Shown: positions 44,439 through 54,665 of the stretch, one piece after another
Numbering within the stretch: position 1 is the first letter of the stretch
How the letters are laid out: each line of letters opens with the position of its first letter
Assembly: GCF_030348945.1 (NCBI RefSeq)
Contig: NZ_JAUCEN010000002.1
Location: 2,294,001-2,358,000 of the forward strand
Length of the DNA stretch: 64,000 bases
Direction of reading: 5' to 3'
From: Peribacillus sp. ACCC06369
GTDB lineage: Bacteria; Bacillota; Bacilli; Bacillales; DSM-1321
Translations under genes and position numbers: made by a program
The notes under the pieces: generated by a model
What the model saw: only the letters and a program-made list of their open reading frames with translations
What the model was told of the DNA's origin: nothing
Databases searched by the model: none

Positions 44439-45353
44439 TTGTCTATGGAAGAACATCTGCGTTCGTTAACGACTGAATTACGGAACGAAGGGACGATGAA
44501 TATCGATAGTGTAAATACGATGGAAATCATTTCAGCAATCAATAAAGAAGATTCAAAGGTGGCAGCAGCGGTACAGGAGGTTTTGCCAGAAATAAAAACG
44601 GTAGTTGAATGGGCTTACGAATCGTTAAAAAAAGGTGGGAGACTCATATACATCGGAGCAGGAACGAGCGGAAGACTCGGTGTTCTGGATGCCGTGGAAT
44701 GTCCACCTACTTTCAGTACCCCGCCTGATAGGGTGCTGGGAATTATTGCAGGAGGGGAAAAGGCATTTGTTCGGGCTGTTGAAGGAGCGGAGGATAAAGA
44801 AGAGTTTGGGGAATCTGATTTAATTGACGTGAACCTTACAGCAAATGATACGGTAATAGGCATTGCGGCAAGCGGCCGTACCCCTTATGTGAGGGGCGCT
44901 TTACGTTATGCAAGGAAAGTTGGGGCTAAAGCGGTGGCTTTATCATGCAATAAAAACGCGAGCATCACAGAAGCAGCTGATATAGGGATTGAAGTGGTGG
45001 TCGGACCGGAAGTGTTAACGGGATCCACGAGAATGAAAGCGGCAACCGCACATAAAATGGTACTCAATATGATTTCAACAGCAACCATGATCCGCTTGGG
45101 AAAAGTCTATGAAAATCTGATGGTTGATGTAAATGTCAGTAATCAAAAACTGAAGGACCGTGCGATAGGCATCATAGAAACTGTAACGAATGCTGACTAT
45201 GATCAAGCTTTGAATACGCTTGAAAAGGCAAATAATCAAGTTAAACCAGCGATTGTCATGATAAAATCGGCAACAGATTATCAAAAAGCAATCGAGTTAC
45301 TGGAAAAGGCTGATGGAGATGTCAGAAAAGCCATCTCGATCCATAAAGATTAA
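44439..45353 (+). CDS. murQ: N-acetylmuramic acid 6-phosphate etherase
   Basis: MurQ cleaves the lactyl ether of MurNAc-6-P, giving GlcNAc-6-P and D-lactate. The 304-residue SIS-domain protein has [45 protein letters not shown] near residue 67 with the catalytic Glu, [14 protein letters not shown] near 145, and [20 protein letters not shown] near 197. AGGAGGA precedes the TTG at 44439; the ATG at 44445 is an alternative. It is the first gene of the peptidoglycan recycling cluster. Confidence 0.95.
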   Translation: MSMEEHLRSLTTELRNEGTMNIDSVNTMEIISAINKEDSKVAAAVQEVLPEIKTVVEWAYESLKKGGRLIYIGAGTSGRLGVLDAVECPPTFSTPPDRVLGIIAGGEKAFVRAVEGAEDKEEFGESDLIDVNLTANDTVIGIAASGRTPYVRGALRYARKVGAKAVALSCNKNASITEAADIGIEVVVGPEVLTGSTRMKAATAHKMVLNMISTATMIRLGKVYENLMVDVNVSNQKLKDRAIGIIETVTNADYDQALNTLEKANNQVKPAIVMIKSATDYQKAIELLEKADGDVRKAISIHKD

Positions 45354-45364
45354 GGAGGGAAACA

Positions 45365-46222
45365 ATGGCTACAGGAGGATTATCCATCATACAGACGATG
45401 TTGAGCAAGCTGCCGCAATCAGAACAAAAACTAGCAGAATATATTCTACAGAATCCTCATGAAGTTGTGAACAGCACTGTACAGGAATTGAGTACGTCTG
45501 CCCAAACCAGCGGGGCTGCTGTTATTAGGTTGTGTAAATCGCTTGGAATAAAGGGGTTTCAAGATCTGAAAATAAGGATAGCTGGAGATTTGATGAAGAC
45601 TGTAGAACAGGGTTACCGGGATATCGAGCCTTCCGAATCACTGTATCGGATTGTTGAGAAAACGACGAGTAATTCGATTCAGACCATTCGGGACACATCT
45701 GAAATAATCGATCATGATAATCTCAAACAGGCTATAACGCTGATGCTGAACGCTAAAACCGTCCACTTTTGCGGAGTGGGTGCTTCGAATATAGTTGCTG
45801 CAGATGCTCAGCAAAAATTACTTCGCATCAATAAAGGGGCAACTGCTTTTACAGATATGCATTTAGTTGCAACCCTGATTGCAAATGCAGATGAAAATGA
45901 CATCGTTTTTGCCATTTCATTCTCAGGGGAAACACCTGAAGTTGTCAATATACTGAAGCTTGCTAAAGAACGTGGGGTCAAGACGATCGGGCTTACTCAT
46001 TTTGGCCAAACAACGGTGTCTTCTTTATGTGATGCGACACTGTATACATCCTTTTCGAATGAAGCACCGTTTCGAAGTGCAGCAACATCCTCACGATTGG
46101 CGCAGTTATATATGATTGACATTTTGTTTTTGGGGATGGCTTCAGAGCAATATGAAGAAACTGTCCAATATATTGATAACACCAGGTCCGCAATCAAATC
46201 GATGACGGATCGATATAAATGA
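45365..46222 (+). CDS. murR: RpiR-family regulator MurR
   Basis: This 285-residue protein has an N-terminal RpiR helix-turn-helix (LPQSEQKLAEYILQNPHEVV, then SAAVIRLCKSLGIKGFQDLK-like wording) and a C-terminal SIS sugar-phosphate domain (VHFCGVGASNIVAADAQQKLLRI; FAISFSGETPEVVNILKLA). MurR represses mur genes until MurNAc-6-P binds the SIS domain. It lies between murQ and murP, and two matching dyads stand in front of murQ. Confidence 0.92.
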   Translation: MATGGLSIIQTMLSKLPQSEQKLAEYILQNPHEVVNSTVQELSTSAQTSGAAVIRLCKSLGIKGFQDLKIRIAGDLMKTVEQGYRDIEPSESLYRIVEKTTSNSIQTIRDTSEIIDHDNLKQAITLMLNAKTVHFCGVGASNIVAADAQQKLLRINKGATAFTDMHLVATLIANADENDIVFAISFSGETPEVVNILKLAKERGVKTIGLTHFGQTTVSSLCDATLYTSFSNEAPFRSAATSSRLAQLYMIDILFLGMASEQYEETVQYIDNTRSAIKSMTDRYK

Positions 46223-46254
46223 ATATTACGAGATTTGACAAAGGGGGTTTTTGA

Positions 46255-47622
46255 ATGGGTAAGGGGGATAAGTACGCCAGTTTAGCAGAAGAGATATTGG
46301 GGAAATTAGGTGGGGCATCGAATGTTGCTGATGCTGCACATTGTATGACCAGACTAAGGGTAATGCCAATCGATCGTTCAAAAGTAAACATGGATGATAT
46401 AAAAAACACGGACGGCGTTCTTGGCGTCATTGAAGAAGAAACGATCCAAATCGTCCTGGGACCAGGCGTGGTGAACAAGGTTCATACAGAATTTGAAAAG
46501 CTTCTGGAGTCTTCCGGCGGTTTGGACTTAAAAGAAGTGGCCTCGAAGAACAAATCCGAGAATGATAGGAAAAACGCCAAACCTTTTAAACTTTTTTTAC
46601 GCAGGATTGCAAGCATTTTCATCCCCTTAATTCCCGCGTTAGTGGCATCAGGTTTGATTACCGGTATTACAAAAGCGATCGTTCAAGCGGGCTGGCTTGC
46701 AGCAGAGTCGCAATTAGCCATCATTTTAACCGTTATCGGGTCAGGGCTCTTTGCCTATTTGGGAATTTTGGTTGGGACCAATGCGGCAAAGGAATACGGC
46801 GGATCACCTGCACTTGGTGCAGTAGCGGGTATCTTGGTCATCAATCCGGCAGTCGGCGACATTTCATTGTTCGGTGAAAATTTACTTCCTGGCCGCGGTG
46901 GGTTGATAGGAGTCCTTTTTGCTGCTATCTTCATAGCCTTGGTGGAAAAACAGGTCAGGAAATTCATTCCGCAATCACTGGATATCATTTTGACGCCAAC
47001 CATCGCTTTACTCATTACCGGGATTGTCACTTACATTGTTTTTATGCCGGTAGGAGGGTTTTTATCGGATGCCATTACGACAGGGTTATTGAATATATTG
47101 GATATCGGCGGTGTTGTAGCAGGATTCGTGCTTGGTGCGGCATTCCTACCTCTCGTCATTACTGGTTTACATCAAGGTTTAACGCCAGTTCATCTAGAAT
47201 TGATCAATTCGATTGGAGATGATCCACTGCTACCCATTTTGGCAATGGGAGGTGCAGGGCAAGTAGGAGCGGCATTTGCCATCTATATGAAAACGAAGAA
47301 AGCTAGTTTAAAGAGAGCAATCGGCGGGGGTCTTCCTTCAGGGATGCTTGGTATCGGCGAACCGCTTATATTTGGAGTGACGCTGCCACTGGGCCGGCCT
47401 TTCTTAACCGCCTGTTTAGGTGCAGGAGTAGGTGGGGCATTCCAAGCTCATTTCGGAATAGCAACGTCGTCAATCGGTGTTTCTGGACTGCCGCTTACCT
47501 TTTTAGTGCATCCAAACCAAATCGGTCTGTTCCTCGTAGGGTTGTTTATTTCCTATATAGCAGGATTTGTTTTTACGTATTTGTTTGGATTTAAAGATGA
47601 AATGGCAGTAGAATTCAAGTGA
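46255..47622 (+). CDS. murP: PTS system N-acetylmuramic acid-specific EIIBC component
   Basis: MurP imports and phosphorylates MurNAc. The 455-residue protein begins with an EIIB domain (phosphorylation Cys30 in ADAAHCMTRLRV) and continues as an EIIC membrane domain with about ten helices, including ITGLHQGLTPVHLELI and GIGEPLIFGVTLPLGRPF. An EIIA domain is absent and must come from another PTS protein. Its end overlaps mupG by 4 nt. Confidence 0.93.
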   Translation: MGKGDKYASLAEEILGKLGGASNVADAAHCMTRLRVMPIDRSKVNMDDIKNTDGVLGVIEEETIQIVLGPGVVNKVHTEFEKLLESSGGLDLKEVASKNKSENDRKNAKPFKLFLRRIASIFIPLIPALVASGLITGITKAIVQAGWLAAESQLAIILTVIGSGLFAYLGILVGTNAAKEYGGSPALGAVAGILVINPAVGDISLFGENLLPGRGGLIGVLFAAIFIALVEKQVRKFIPQSLDIILTPTIALLITGIVTYIVFMPVGGFLSDAITTGLLNILDIGGVVAGFVLGAAFLPLVITGLHQGLTPVHLELINSIGDDPLLPILAMGGAGQVGAAFAIYMKTKKASLKRAIGGGLPSGMLGIGEPLIFGVTLPLGRPFLTACLGAGVGGAFQAHFGIATSSIGVSGLPLTFLVHPNQIGLFLVGLFISYIAGFVFTYLFGFKDEMAVEFK

Positions 47623-48629
47623 TTGGAATCTCTTTTTATTTACAGGATCCACATGCAGAAGCACAAATTATCCATGCCGCCAACCTAGGAGTGAAGAGGG
47701 CATTTACCTCGCTTCATATTCCTGAAGAAAAGGGTGACCTCGTAAAGAGGATGATCAAGCTTTTAAAGCTTTCAGAGTCCTATGGAATGGAAATCCATGC
47801 AGATGTATCATTAAACACGCTTAATCATTTGGGGATTAGCAAACTTGAGGATTTATGGCCATTAGGGATTAAAGGTATTCGCCTTGATGAAGGGTTTGAT
47901 CAAGAAGCGGTTACATCTTTATCTAAGGTGTTTTCCCTCTCACTGAATGCAAGTACGTGGAATGAAGATGAACTTCTAGCCGTGCTTGGGAGCGGGGTGG
48001 AACCGGAAAGTTTGATAGCCTGGCACAACTTTTATCCAAGGCGTGAAACGGGACTTGAGGAAGAATTCTTTCATGTGCAAAATCGTATGTTCAAGAAATA
48101 CGGCATATCGATTTTTGCTTTCATCCCGGGTGCTGGGAGTAAACGCGGCCCACTGCATGAGGGCCTTCCAACGCTTGAAAAACACAGGTTGATGAATCCA
48201 TATGCTGCCGGTGTTGAGCTGTTTCAGCAAGTGGAGGGAGTTTTCGTTGGAGATCAAGGAACGGAGAATAATTTGCTTGAGAATCTAATTACCTATAAAA
48301 GTCTAAATATTCTATCTATTAGAGTGAAATCCCGACTCTTGCAAAGCGGTCAGTTTAAATTGAGGCCAGATGTTTCTCAAGATGTTTTCCGGCTGCAAAA
48401 TACCCGAGTCACAGGAAATGTTGAACCGAGTAATACTGTTGCACGCACCCTTGGATCCATAACGATGGACAATGATGGATACGGTCGATATCGGGGAGAG
48501 GTTCAAATTTGCAGGAGAGACCTGGAGGCAAGTCATCGGGTCAATGTGATAGGGCGAATTATAGAAGAAGATATTCCCTTGCTGTCCCTTCTAAAGCCTG
48601 GTCAAACGATAAAACTTATAATTGAGTGA
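47619..48629 (+). CDS. mupG: 6-phospho-N-acetylmuramidase (MupG, DUF871 family)
   Basis: This 336-residue DUF871 protein has a TIM-barrel N-terminal part (ISFYLQDPHAEAQIIHAANLGVKRAFTSLHIPEE; GMEIHADVSLNTL; GIRLDEGF; AWHNFYPRRETGL) and a cyclophilin-like C-terminal domain. MupG of Staphylococcus aureus splits MurNAc-6-P-GlcNAc inside the cell after MurP uptake. The GTG start at 47619 overlaps the murP stop, which supports that link. In B. subtilis 168 the corresponding place holds an amidase gene (amiE), so this cluster is a different version. Confidence 0.88.
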   Translation: MIGISFYLQDPHAEAQIIHAANLGVKRAFTSLHIPEEKGDLVKRMIKLLKLSESYGMEIHADVSLNTLNHLGISKLEDLWPLGIKGIRLDEGFDQEAVTSLSKVFSLSLNASTWNEDELLAVLGSGVEPESLIAWHNFYPRRETGLEEEFFHVQNRMFKKYGISIFAFIPGAGSKRGPLHEGLPTLEKHRLMNPYAAGVELFQQVEGVFVGDQGTENNLLENLITYKSLNILSIRVKSRLLQSGQFKLRPDVSQDVFRLQNTRVTGNVEPSNTVARTLGSITMDNDGYGRYRGEVQICRRDLEASHRVNVIGRIIEEDIPLLSLLKPGQTIKLIIE

Positions 48630-48837
48630 CCAATTGGGCTCTGAAAATCAATTATACAGGGATAAATGGATATATTCATGAAGGCTTGTTAAAAGAAGGC
48701 GGCTGATGGGGTTCCGGATGCTGCCTTGATTTTCTTTTTAGGACCTAAATAGCTCATTTCCAATCTCATCCTTTCAGGGTTATGGATATGGAATTGTTAC
48801 TAACAGAACTAAAAAGTATACAAGGGAGGAAGCCTAA

Positions 48838-50784
48838 ATGATAAAAAGGATATGTGCCCCTGCTGGAATCGCATTATTCTTGGTTTTATCCAGTCTGGGA
48901 GGGAATGCGACAGCAAAGGGATCAGAGAATGAGAATGAAAAATTAGTATCGGAAATTCAAGAAATCGTAGAAAACATGACAATCGATGAAAAAGTCGGTC
49001 AAATGCTCATGCCGGATTTTCGCAATTGGCAAAAACAAGGAGAAGCTAAGGCTACAGGGTTTACTGAAATGAACTCAGAAGTTGCAAGCATCATCAAAAA
49101 ATATCATCTGGGCGGTGTGATTCTGTTTGCTGAAAATGTAGTCGATACCGAACAAACTGTTCGGCTCACGGATGGTTTGCAAATGGCAAGCCCAGACCTT
49201 CCGCTGTTCATTACGATTGATCAGGAAGGAGGAATCGTAACTCGCCTTCAAACTGGAACGAACCTTCCTGGTAATATGGCGCTTGGTGCAGCCAGAAATG
49301 GAAATTACGCTTATCAAACTGGAGAAATCATTGGAAAGGAACTTTCGTCACTTGGCATAAATGTCAATTTTGGGCCGTCTGTCGATGTCAATAATAATCC
49401 CGGAAATCCAGTTATTGGCGTTCGTTCCTTCAGTTCTGATCCAGAACTTGTATCAAAGCTTGGCATTCAGACGATAAAAGGATTGCAAAACCAGAACATG
49501 ATAGCAACGACCAAGCATTTTCCTGGTCATGGAGATACAGCAGTCGATAGTCATTATGGACTCCCACTTGTCTCTCATGATAAAGAGCGTTTGCGTTCCA
49601 TAGAGTTGGTTCCTTTCCAAAAGGCCATCGATGCTGGAGTGGATATGATGATGACTGCACATGTTCAATTTCCTGCATTCGATGACACTACGTATATCAG
49701 TAAAAATGACGGACAAGAAATTATGGTTCCTGCAACGTTGTCACATAAGGTCATAACCGGTCTTTTACGTGAAGAAATGGGTTTTGACGGTGTTGTGGTC
49801 ACAGATGCTTTGAATATGAAAGCCATTGCGGACAACTTCGGACAGGAAGAAGCTGTTGTCCTTGCCCTGAAATCGGGTGTTGATATTGCGTTAATGCCTG
49901 CACAAGTAAATTCGCTACAAATGGAAAAGAATATAACCTCTGTATTCCATGCAGTGAAGGCAGCAGTGGAAAGCGGCGAACTACCTCTAAGTCAAGTCAA
50001 TCAATCCGTAACAAGGATACTTGAACTGAAAGTGAAAAGAGGGATATTAAACCCTGATAATACTCCGATCGATAAAAAAATCGAAACCGCGCTTCAAGTG
50101 GTCGGGAATGAAGATCATTTAAAAAAAGAAAGGAAAATCGCGGAAGATGCCATCACTCTATTGAAAAATGAAGATAGAACATTGCCTTTCAAACCTAAGA
50201 AAAATGATAAAGTTTTAGTTCTTGCCCCTTTTGATGATCAAGTTGAATCCATGTCAAGGAGCATCCTAGAATTAGCTGATAAAAAGAAAATAAAGAAAGT
50301 CCAAATAACGGGTATGAGTTTTTCAGGAAAGTCATTTACAGTTGAAGTGGCTAAACTAATCGATGAATCGGATTTTGTCTTAACCGGTTCCTATGTTGTC
50401 AAAAACGATCCGGCTGTAAATGATGGAGTGATCGATGATAGCATTCAAGATTCGTCGAAGTGGGCAACAGCCTTCCCAAGAGCGATCATGAACCATGCTA
50501 ATAAGAAGGATAAAGAATTTGTTTTAATGAGTTTAAGAAACCCGTATGATGTTGCAAACTTTGAAGAAGCGAAAGCGGTTCTTGCTGTTTACGGGTTCAA
50601 AGGTTATTCGAATGGGCGTTATAGACAGCCGAATATCCCGGCAGGCATCTCGACCATTTTTGGAGAATCAAAACCTAAAGGCACGTTGCCGGTCGATATA
50701 CCATCAGTGACTAAGCCCTCTGAAAGGATTTATAAATTTGGATATGGATTAGATATTAAATCAGGAAGATCCATTAAAAAATAG
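48838..50784 (+). CDS. nagZ: Exported beta-N-acetylglucosaminidase, GH3
   Basis: This 648-residue secreted GH3 enzyme has a signal peptide (residues 1-27, ending near ATAKG). The catalytic domain carries [13 protein letters not shown] near 125, [22 protein letters not shown] near 180, the general acid/base dyad [18 protein letters not shown] near 225, and the nucleophile Asp in [13 protein letters not shown] near 323. A second GH3 domain follows. It removes GlcNAc from cell-wall fragments outside the cell. A 208-bp gap separates it from mupG, but it is followed 13 nt later by namZ. Confidence 0.93.
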   Translation: MIKRICAPAGIALFLVLSSLGGNATAKGSENENEKLVSEIQEIVENMTIDEKVGQMLMPDFRNWQKQGEAKATGFTEMNSEVASIIKKYHLGGVILFAENVVDTEQTVRLTDGLQMASPDLPLFITIDQEGGIVTRLQTGTNLPGNMALGAARNGNYAYQTGEIIGKELSSLGINVNFGPSVDVNNNPGNPVIGVRSFSSDPELVSKLGIQTIKGLQNQNMIATTKHFPGHGDTAVDSHYGLPLVSHDKERLRSIELVPFQKAIDAGVDMMMTAHVQFPAFDDTTYISKNDGQEIMVPATLSHKVITGLLREEMGFDGVVVTDALNMKAIADNFGQEEAVVLALKSGVDIALMPAQVNSLQMEKNITSVFHAVKAAVESGELPLSQVNQSVTRILELKVKRGILNPDNTPIDKKIETALQVVGNEDHLKKERKIAEDAITLLKNEDRTLPFKPKKNDKVLVLAPFDDQVESMSRSILELADKKKIKKVQITGMSFSGKSFTVEVAKLIDESDFVLTGSYVVKNDPAVNDGVIDDSIQDSSKWATAFPRAIMNHANKKDKEFVLMSLRNPYDVANFEEAKAVLAVYGFKGYSNGRYRQPNIPAGISTIFGESKPKGTLPVDIPSVTKPSERIYKFGYGLDIKSGRSIKK

Positions 50785-50797
50785 GGAGGGAAGCAAT

Positions 50798-52036
50798 TTG
50801 AAAAGAATGATTATCTTATTTACCATTTGCATGCTTTCTTTCGGCATCGTTTCCTCAAAAAGTGTAACCGCTGTTAAAGAGAAGAAAAAACAAAAAGTCA
50901 ATCCCGGTATTGAAGTCCTTTTAAAAGAAGAAAAGGACGTGTTAAGCGGAAAGAAAGTCGGTTTGATCACGAATCCAACTGGCATCGATTCTAAATTAAC
51001 CAGCATCGTAGATCTACTTCATGATGATCCGGATATTAATTTGACAGCGTTATTCGGTCCTGAACATGGAGTGCGAGGAGATGCGCAAGCAGGTGCAAGC
51101 GTTGAATATTATATTGATGAAAAAACAGGGTTGCCCGTTTATAGCTTATATGGCAAAACGAAAAAACCGACGCCCGAAATGTTAAAAGATGTTGAGGTCC
51201 TTGTCTTTGATATCCAGGATGTCGGAACACGCTATTACACGTATATCTACACGATGGCTTATGCAATGGAAGCAGCCAAAGAAAATGATATCCCCTTCAT
51301 CGTGCTGGACCGGCCGAACCCACAAGGCGGGGAGTCGGTAGATGGACCGGTGCTTGAACCTGAATTCTCATCGTTTGTTGGTTTGTACCCAATACCGCTT
51401 AAGCATGGGATGACTGTTGGGGAACTCTCGACTTTGTTCAATAAGGAATTTAAAATTGGTGCAGATCTAAAGGTCATCAAGATGAAAGGCTGGAAGCGAG
51501 ATATGGATTATGACGATACTGGGCTTCCTTTTGTCTTGCCGTCACCGAATATGCCGACAGTCTCCACTACATTCGTATATCCGGCTACAGGCTTGATCGA
51601 GGGAACGAATGTCTCGGAAGGCAGAGGAACGACTAAACCATTCGAGTTGATTGGTGCTCCTTATATAAACGGTGATGAGCTTGCTGGGAAATTAAATGCT
51701 CTTCGTTTACCTGGTGTAAAATTCAGGGCAGCCTCTTTTACACCTATGTTTTCAAAGCATGCAGGTAAACTTAGCCACGGAGTGGAAATTTATATAACGG
51801 ATAGAGAGGAATTCAAGGCTGTCCCTACTGGACTTCACATCATCAAGACCATTCAGGACCTATATCCTGGTGATTTCGAATTCCTTGCAGCCAACAATTT
51901 CAATTTATTGATTGGAAATGGCTGGGTAAGGTCCAGAATTGAAGAAGGTTCTTCAGTAAATGAAATTATAAAAGAATATCAAGAAAAGCAGGATGCTTTT
52001 AAAAAGGTTCGCAAAAATTACTTACTCTATAAATAA
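50798..52036 (+). CDS. namZ: Exo-beta-N-acetylmuramidase NamZ (DUF1343)
   Basis: This 412-residue secreted protein has a signal peptide (residues 1-25) and the DUF1343 pattern: GKKVGLITNPTGID near 52, LFGPEHGVRGDAQAG near 86, YSLYGKTKKPTPEM, FDIQDVGTRYYTYIYTM near 142, and LDRPNPQGG near 178. NamZ (YbbC in B. subtilis) releases terminal MurNAc from peptidoglycan. Together with NagZ it breaks MurNAc-GlcNAc chains to monomers. The TTG at 50798 has a strong GGGAGGG RBS. Confidence 0.92.
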   Translation: MKRMIILFTICMLSFGIVSSKSVTAVKEKKKQKVNPGIEVLLKEEKDVLSGKKVGLITNPTGIDSKLTSIVDLLHDDPDINLTALFGPEHGVRGDAQAGASVEYYIDEKTGLPVYSLYGKTKKPTPEMLKDVEVLVFDIQDVGTRYYTYIYTMAYAMEAAKENDIPFIVLDRPNPQGGESVDGPVLEPEFSSFVGLYPIPLKHGMTVGELSTLFNKEFKIGADLKVIKMKGWKRDMDYDDTGLPFVLPSPNMPTVSTTFVYPATGLIEGTNVSEGRGTTKPFELIGAPYINGDELAGKLNALRLPGVKFRAASFTPMFSKHAGKLSHGVEIYITDREEFKAVPTGLHIIKTIQDLYPGDFEFLAANNFNLLIGNGWVRSRIEEGSSVNEIIKEYQEKQDAFKKVRKNYLLYK

Positions 52037-52042
52037 GTGGAG

Positions 52043-52080
52043 AAAAAGGAAAAGTCCATTTGGACTTTTCTTTTTTTTAT
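52043..52080 (+). terminator. Rho-independent terminator after namZ
   Basis: GGAAAAGTCCATTTGGACTTTTC with a long T-run ends the recycling operon before nagP. Confidence 0.85.
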
Positions 52081-52228
52081 GAACATTAGAAGGAGGAGTA
52101 AATCGCTAAGACTTTTTTCCTGAATATAGTCAATTTATTAATGAAATGAAGTTCTAAAATGGAAGGAACCGTTGTCTAATAGAATATGGGGTTTGCCCTA
52201 AATCAGTAATTGTCAGGAGGAAAGCGGA

Positions 52229-53704
52229 ATGAAAAAATATCTTCAAAAAATTGGACGTTCCTTGATGCTGCCAGTAGCCGTATTACCGGCAGCCGCCATT
52301 TTAATGGGGATCGGTTATTGGATAGACCCAGCAGGATGGGGAGCGGAAAGTCCGTTAGCGGCTTTCTTAATCAAAGCAGGGTCTTCCATCATTGACAATA
52401 TGGCTATCTTGTTTGCTGTTGGAGTGGCGTTGGGGATGTCGAAAGGAAAAGATGGAGCCGCCGCTTTGAGCGGGCTGGTAGCCTATCTAGTCGTAACTAC
52501 ATTGCTTTCCACGGATTCGGTAGCGATGCTGCAGGGAACTGATGTAAAAGATGTAAACCCAGCATTTGAGAAAATAGAAAATGCATTTGTCGGAATCCTC
52601 TCGGGTCTAATAGCGGCAGCTATGTTTAATCGGTTCAGTAAGGTCGAACTGCCGGATGCATTCGCTTTCTTTAGCGGTAAACGCCTTGTCCCGATCCTTA
52701 CTGCGGTTGCCATGTTACTGGTTTCTCTTATATTATTCTTCGTTTGGCCACTCATCTATTCCTGGTTAGTAATATTTGGGGAAGGAATAAGTGAATTAGG
52801 TGCTGCTGGAGCAGGACTCTATGGATTCTTCAATCGGCTTTTGATACCAACAGGTTTACATCATGCGTTAAACTCCGTATTCTGGTTTGATGTAATAGGT
52901 CTTAACGATATTGGTAAATTCTGGGCTGGAACAGGAATAAAAGGAACCACGGGTATGTATCAAGCCGGATTCTTTCCCGTCATGATGTTCGGTTTACCGG
53001 CTGCGGCTCTTGCCATGTACCATACAGCAAAATCACGGAAGAAAAAACAAGTGGCTTCATTAATGCTTGCAGCCGGTTTCGCTTCATTTTTCACAGGCGT
53101 CACTGAACCGTTGGAATTTGCTTTCATGTTTGTTGCACCAGCCCTTTTTGTTGTGCATGCCTTATTAACAGGAATATCGTTAGCTATTGCTGCGACATTC
53201 CAATGGACAGCAGGGTTCGGTTTTAGTGCAGGATTCATTGACTTTGTTTTAAGTTCAAGATTGCCAATGGCAAATGAACCTTATATGCTACTTCTTCAAG
53301 GACTTGCTTTTGCTGTCATCTACTATTTCTTATTCCGATTCTTGATAACAAGGTTCAATTTAATGACTCCCGGCAGAGAAGATGATACAGAAGATGAGCT
53401 TGATGGTGAAGGAGTGATTGCGGAGGCGGACAACAGTCAAGGCGGGAATAATGAGAGTAAATTCTTTAGGATGGCTTCTGTTATTTATGAGGGATTAGGC
53501 GGAGACGCCAACGTAACATCTGTAGATAACTGCGTTACCCGATTAAGGGTTGAGGTGGAGAATATGGGAGCTGTCGATCAGAATAAAATCAAATCAACAG
53601 GGGTTGCTGGAATCAATATCGTGGGTCCCCAAAGCATTCAAGTCATCGTAGGGACACAGGTACAATTCATAGCAGATGAAATTGAAAAGATCCGACGGCA
53701 TTAG
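52229..53704 (+). CDS. nagP: PTS system N-acetylglucosamine-specific EIICB component
   Basis: This 491-residue protein has an EIIC membrane domain first (GRSLMLPVAVLPAAAILMGIGYW; IPTGLHHALNSVFWFDVIG; FFTGVTEPLEFAFMFVAP), followed by a linker and an EIIB domain with the phospho-cysteine in SVDNCVTRLRVEV. These match glucose/GlcNAc-family EIICB, and the context points to GlcNAc. A TTGTCTA half-site at 52172-52178 resembles part of the NagR operator but is weak. It would import the GlcNAc freed by NagZ and NamZ. Confidence 0.9.
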   Translation: MKKYLQKIGRSLMLPVAVLPAAAILMGIGYWIDPAGWGAESPLAAFLIKAGSSIIDNMAILFAVGVALGMSKGKDGAAALSGLVAYLVVTTLLSTDSVAMLQGTDVKDVNPAFEKIENAFVGILSGLIAAAMFNRFSKVELPDAFAFFSGKRLVPILTAVAMLLVSLILFFVWPLIYSWLVIFGEGISELGAAGAGLYGFFNRLLIPTGLHHALNSVFWFDVIGLNDIGKFWAGTGIKGTTGMYQAGFFPVMMFGLPAAALAMYHTAKSRKKKQVASLMLAAGFASFFTGVTEPLEFAFMFVAPALFVVHALLTGISLAIAATFQWTAGFGFSAGFIDFVLSSRLPMANEPYMLLLQGLAFAVIYYFLFRFLITRFNLMTPGREDDTEDELDGEGVIAEADNSQGGNNESKFFRMASVIYEGLGGDANVTSVDNCVTRLRVEVENMGAVDQNKIKSTGVAGINIVGPQSIQVIVGTQVQFIADEIEKIRRH

Positions 53705-54175
53705 GTCGGGATAAACTGCATATTGGCTTCCAATTCGCCCTTTAATGCAACTGTTTGTTTAATGTAAATGGGATGGATACACTAACTCTACGATCAGTTT
53801 TAAGTTTCCTTATCATTCTGATCGTAGAGATATTTATGATAACGTACTGTTTCATAGGTACCAATCAATTGATGTGAATCAAATCAATTCCTAATCTTAG
53901 ATATATCTTATTAATCTCTGCTTTTAAATTAGAATAAAACGAATCAATGTTCTATAATATAAGGGTATTGAATAAAGGATTTGCAATGAAGTTTGGAGAA
54001 TTACTAAATGAAGCTCGTCCGCATTCATTTGAATAGTAAGGATTTCATCGATAATGTAGGCTGTAGCTGTATACATAAAGACAACCTTAAAGAACACGAT
54101 CGAATAGGGTACTTCGTTTTGAGCAAAGGATATCTTTGAATTTTTCTACCTTTTAGTATAGGAGAGGTTCCGATC
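53705..54175. other. Intergenic region with an inverted repeat, no gene
   Basis: A perfect 12-bp inverted repeat (arm CTCTACGATCAG, 53786-53797 and 53818-53829, 20-nt loop) is the only structure seen. It may terminate or stabilise nagP mRNA. The rest is AT-rich and featureless. Confidence 0.45.
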
Positions 54176-54607
54176 ATGTATAAACAAAAAACCAAAGAAA
54201 CTGACAGTAGTGTCATTGAGTTCATTGAGAACGTCGATAATCCTAAAAAGCGTGAAGATGCATATCAATTATTGGATGTTTTTGCCAAGACGACAGGTTA
54301 TGAGGCAAAGATGTGGGGACCGAGCATCATTGGATTCGGTATCTATCATTATAAATATGAATCTGGTCACGAAGGCGATGCCCCTCTGGTTGGCTTTTCA
54401 CCCCGAAAAGCAAAAATCAGTTTATATTTTTCTCCGGGTGACAAAAAAAGGGAAGAATTGTTACAGGCATTTGGAAAACACACTTCTGGAAAAGGGTGTG
54501 TGTACATCAATAAAGTGGCAGATATCGAAATTGATGTTTTGAAAGAATTGATTAATCAGTCTGTCAAGTTTTTGAGAGAAAAGTATCCAAACAATGAAGT
54601 GAAATAA
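54176..54607 (+). CDS. DUF1801 domain protein
   Basis: This 143-residue protein has the DUF1801 pattern FIENVDNPKKREDAYQLLDVF, MWGPSIIGFGIYHYKYESGHEGD and LVGFSPRKAKISLYF. The family is widespread and related to the YdhG fold; no enzymatic role is established. A GGAGAGGTT RBS is present. A gene for an oxidoreductase follows after 58 bp. Confidence 0.85.
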   Translation: MYKQKTKETDSSVIEFIENVDNPKKREDAYQLLDVFAKTTGYEAKMWGPSIIGFGIYHYKYESGHEGDAPLVGFSPRKAKISLYFSPGDKKREELLQAFGKHTSGKGCVYINKVADIEIDVLKELINQSVKFLREKYPNNEVK

Positions 54608-54665
54608 AGCGGTTGATCAATTTAATATTTGTTTCAGAGAACAAGAAAGCGAGAGGGAACCGAAA

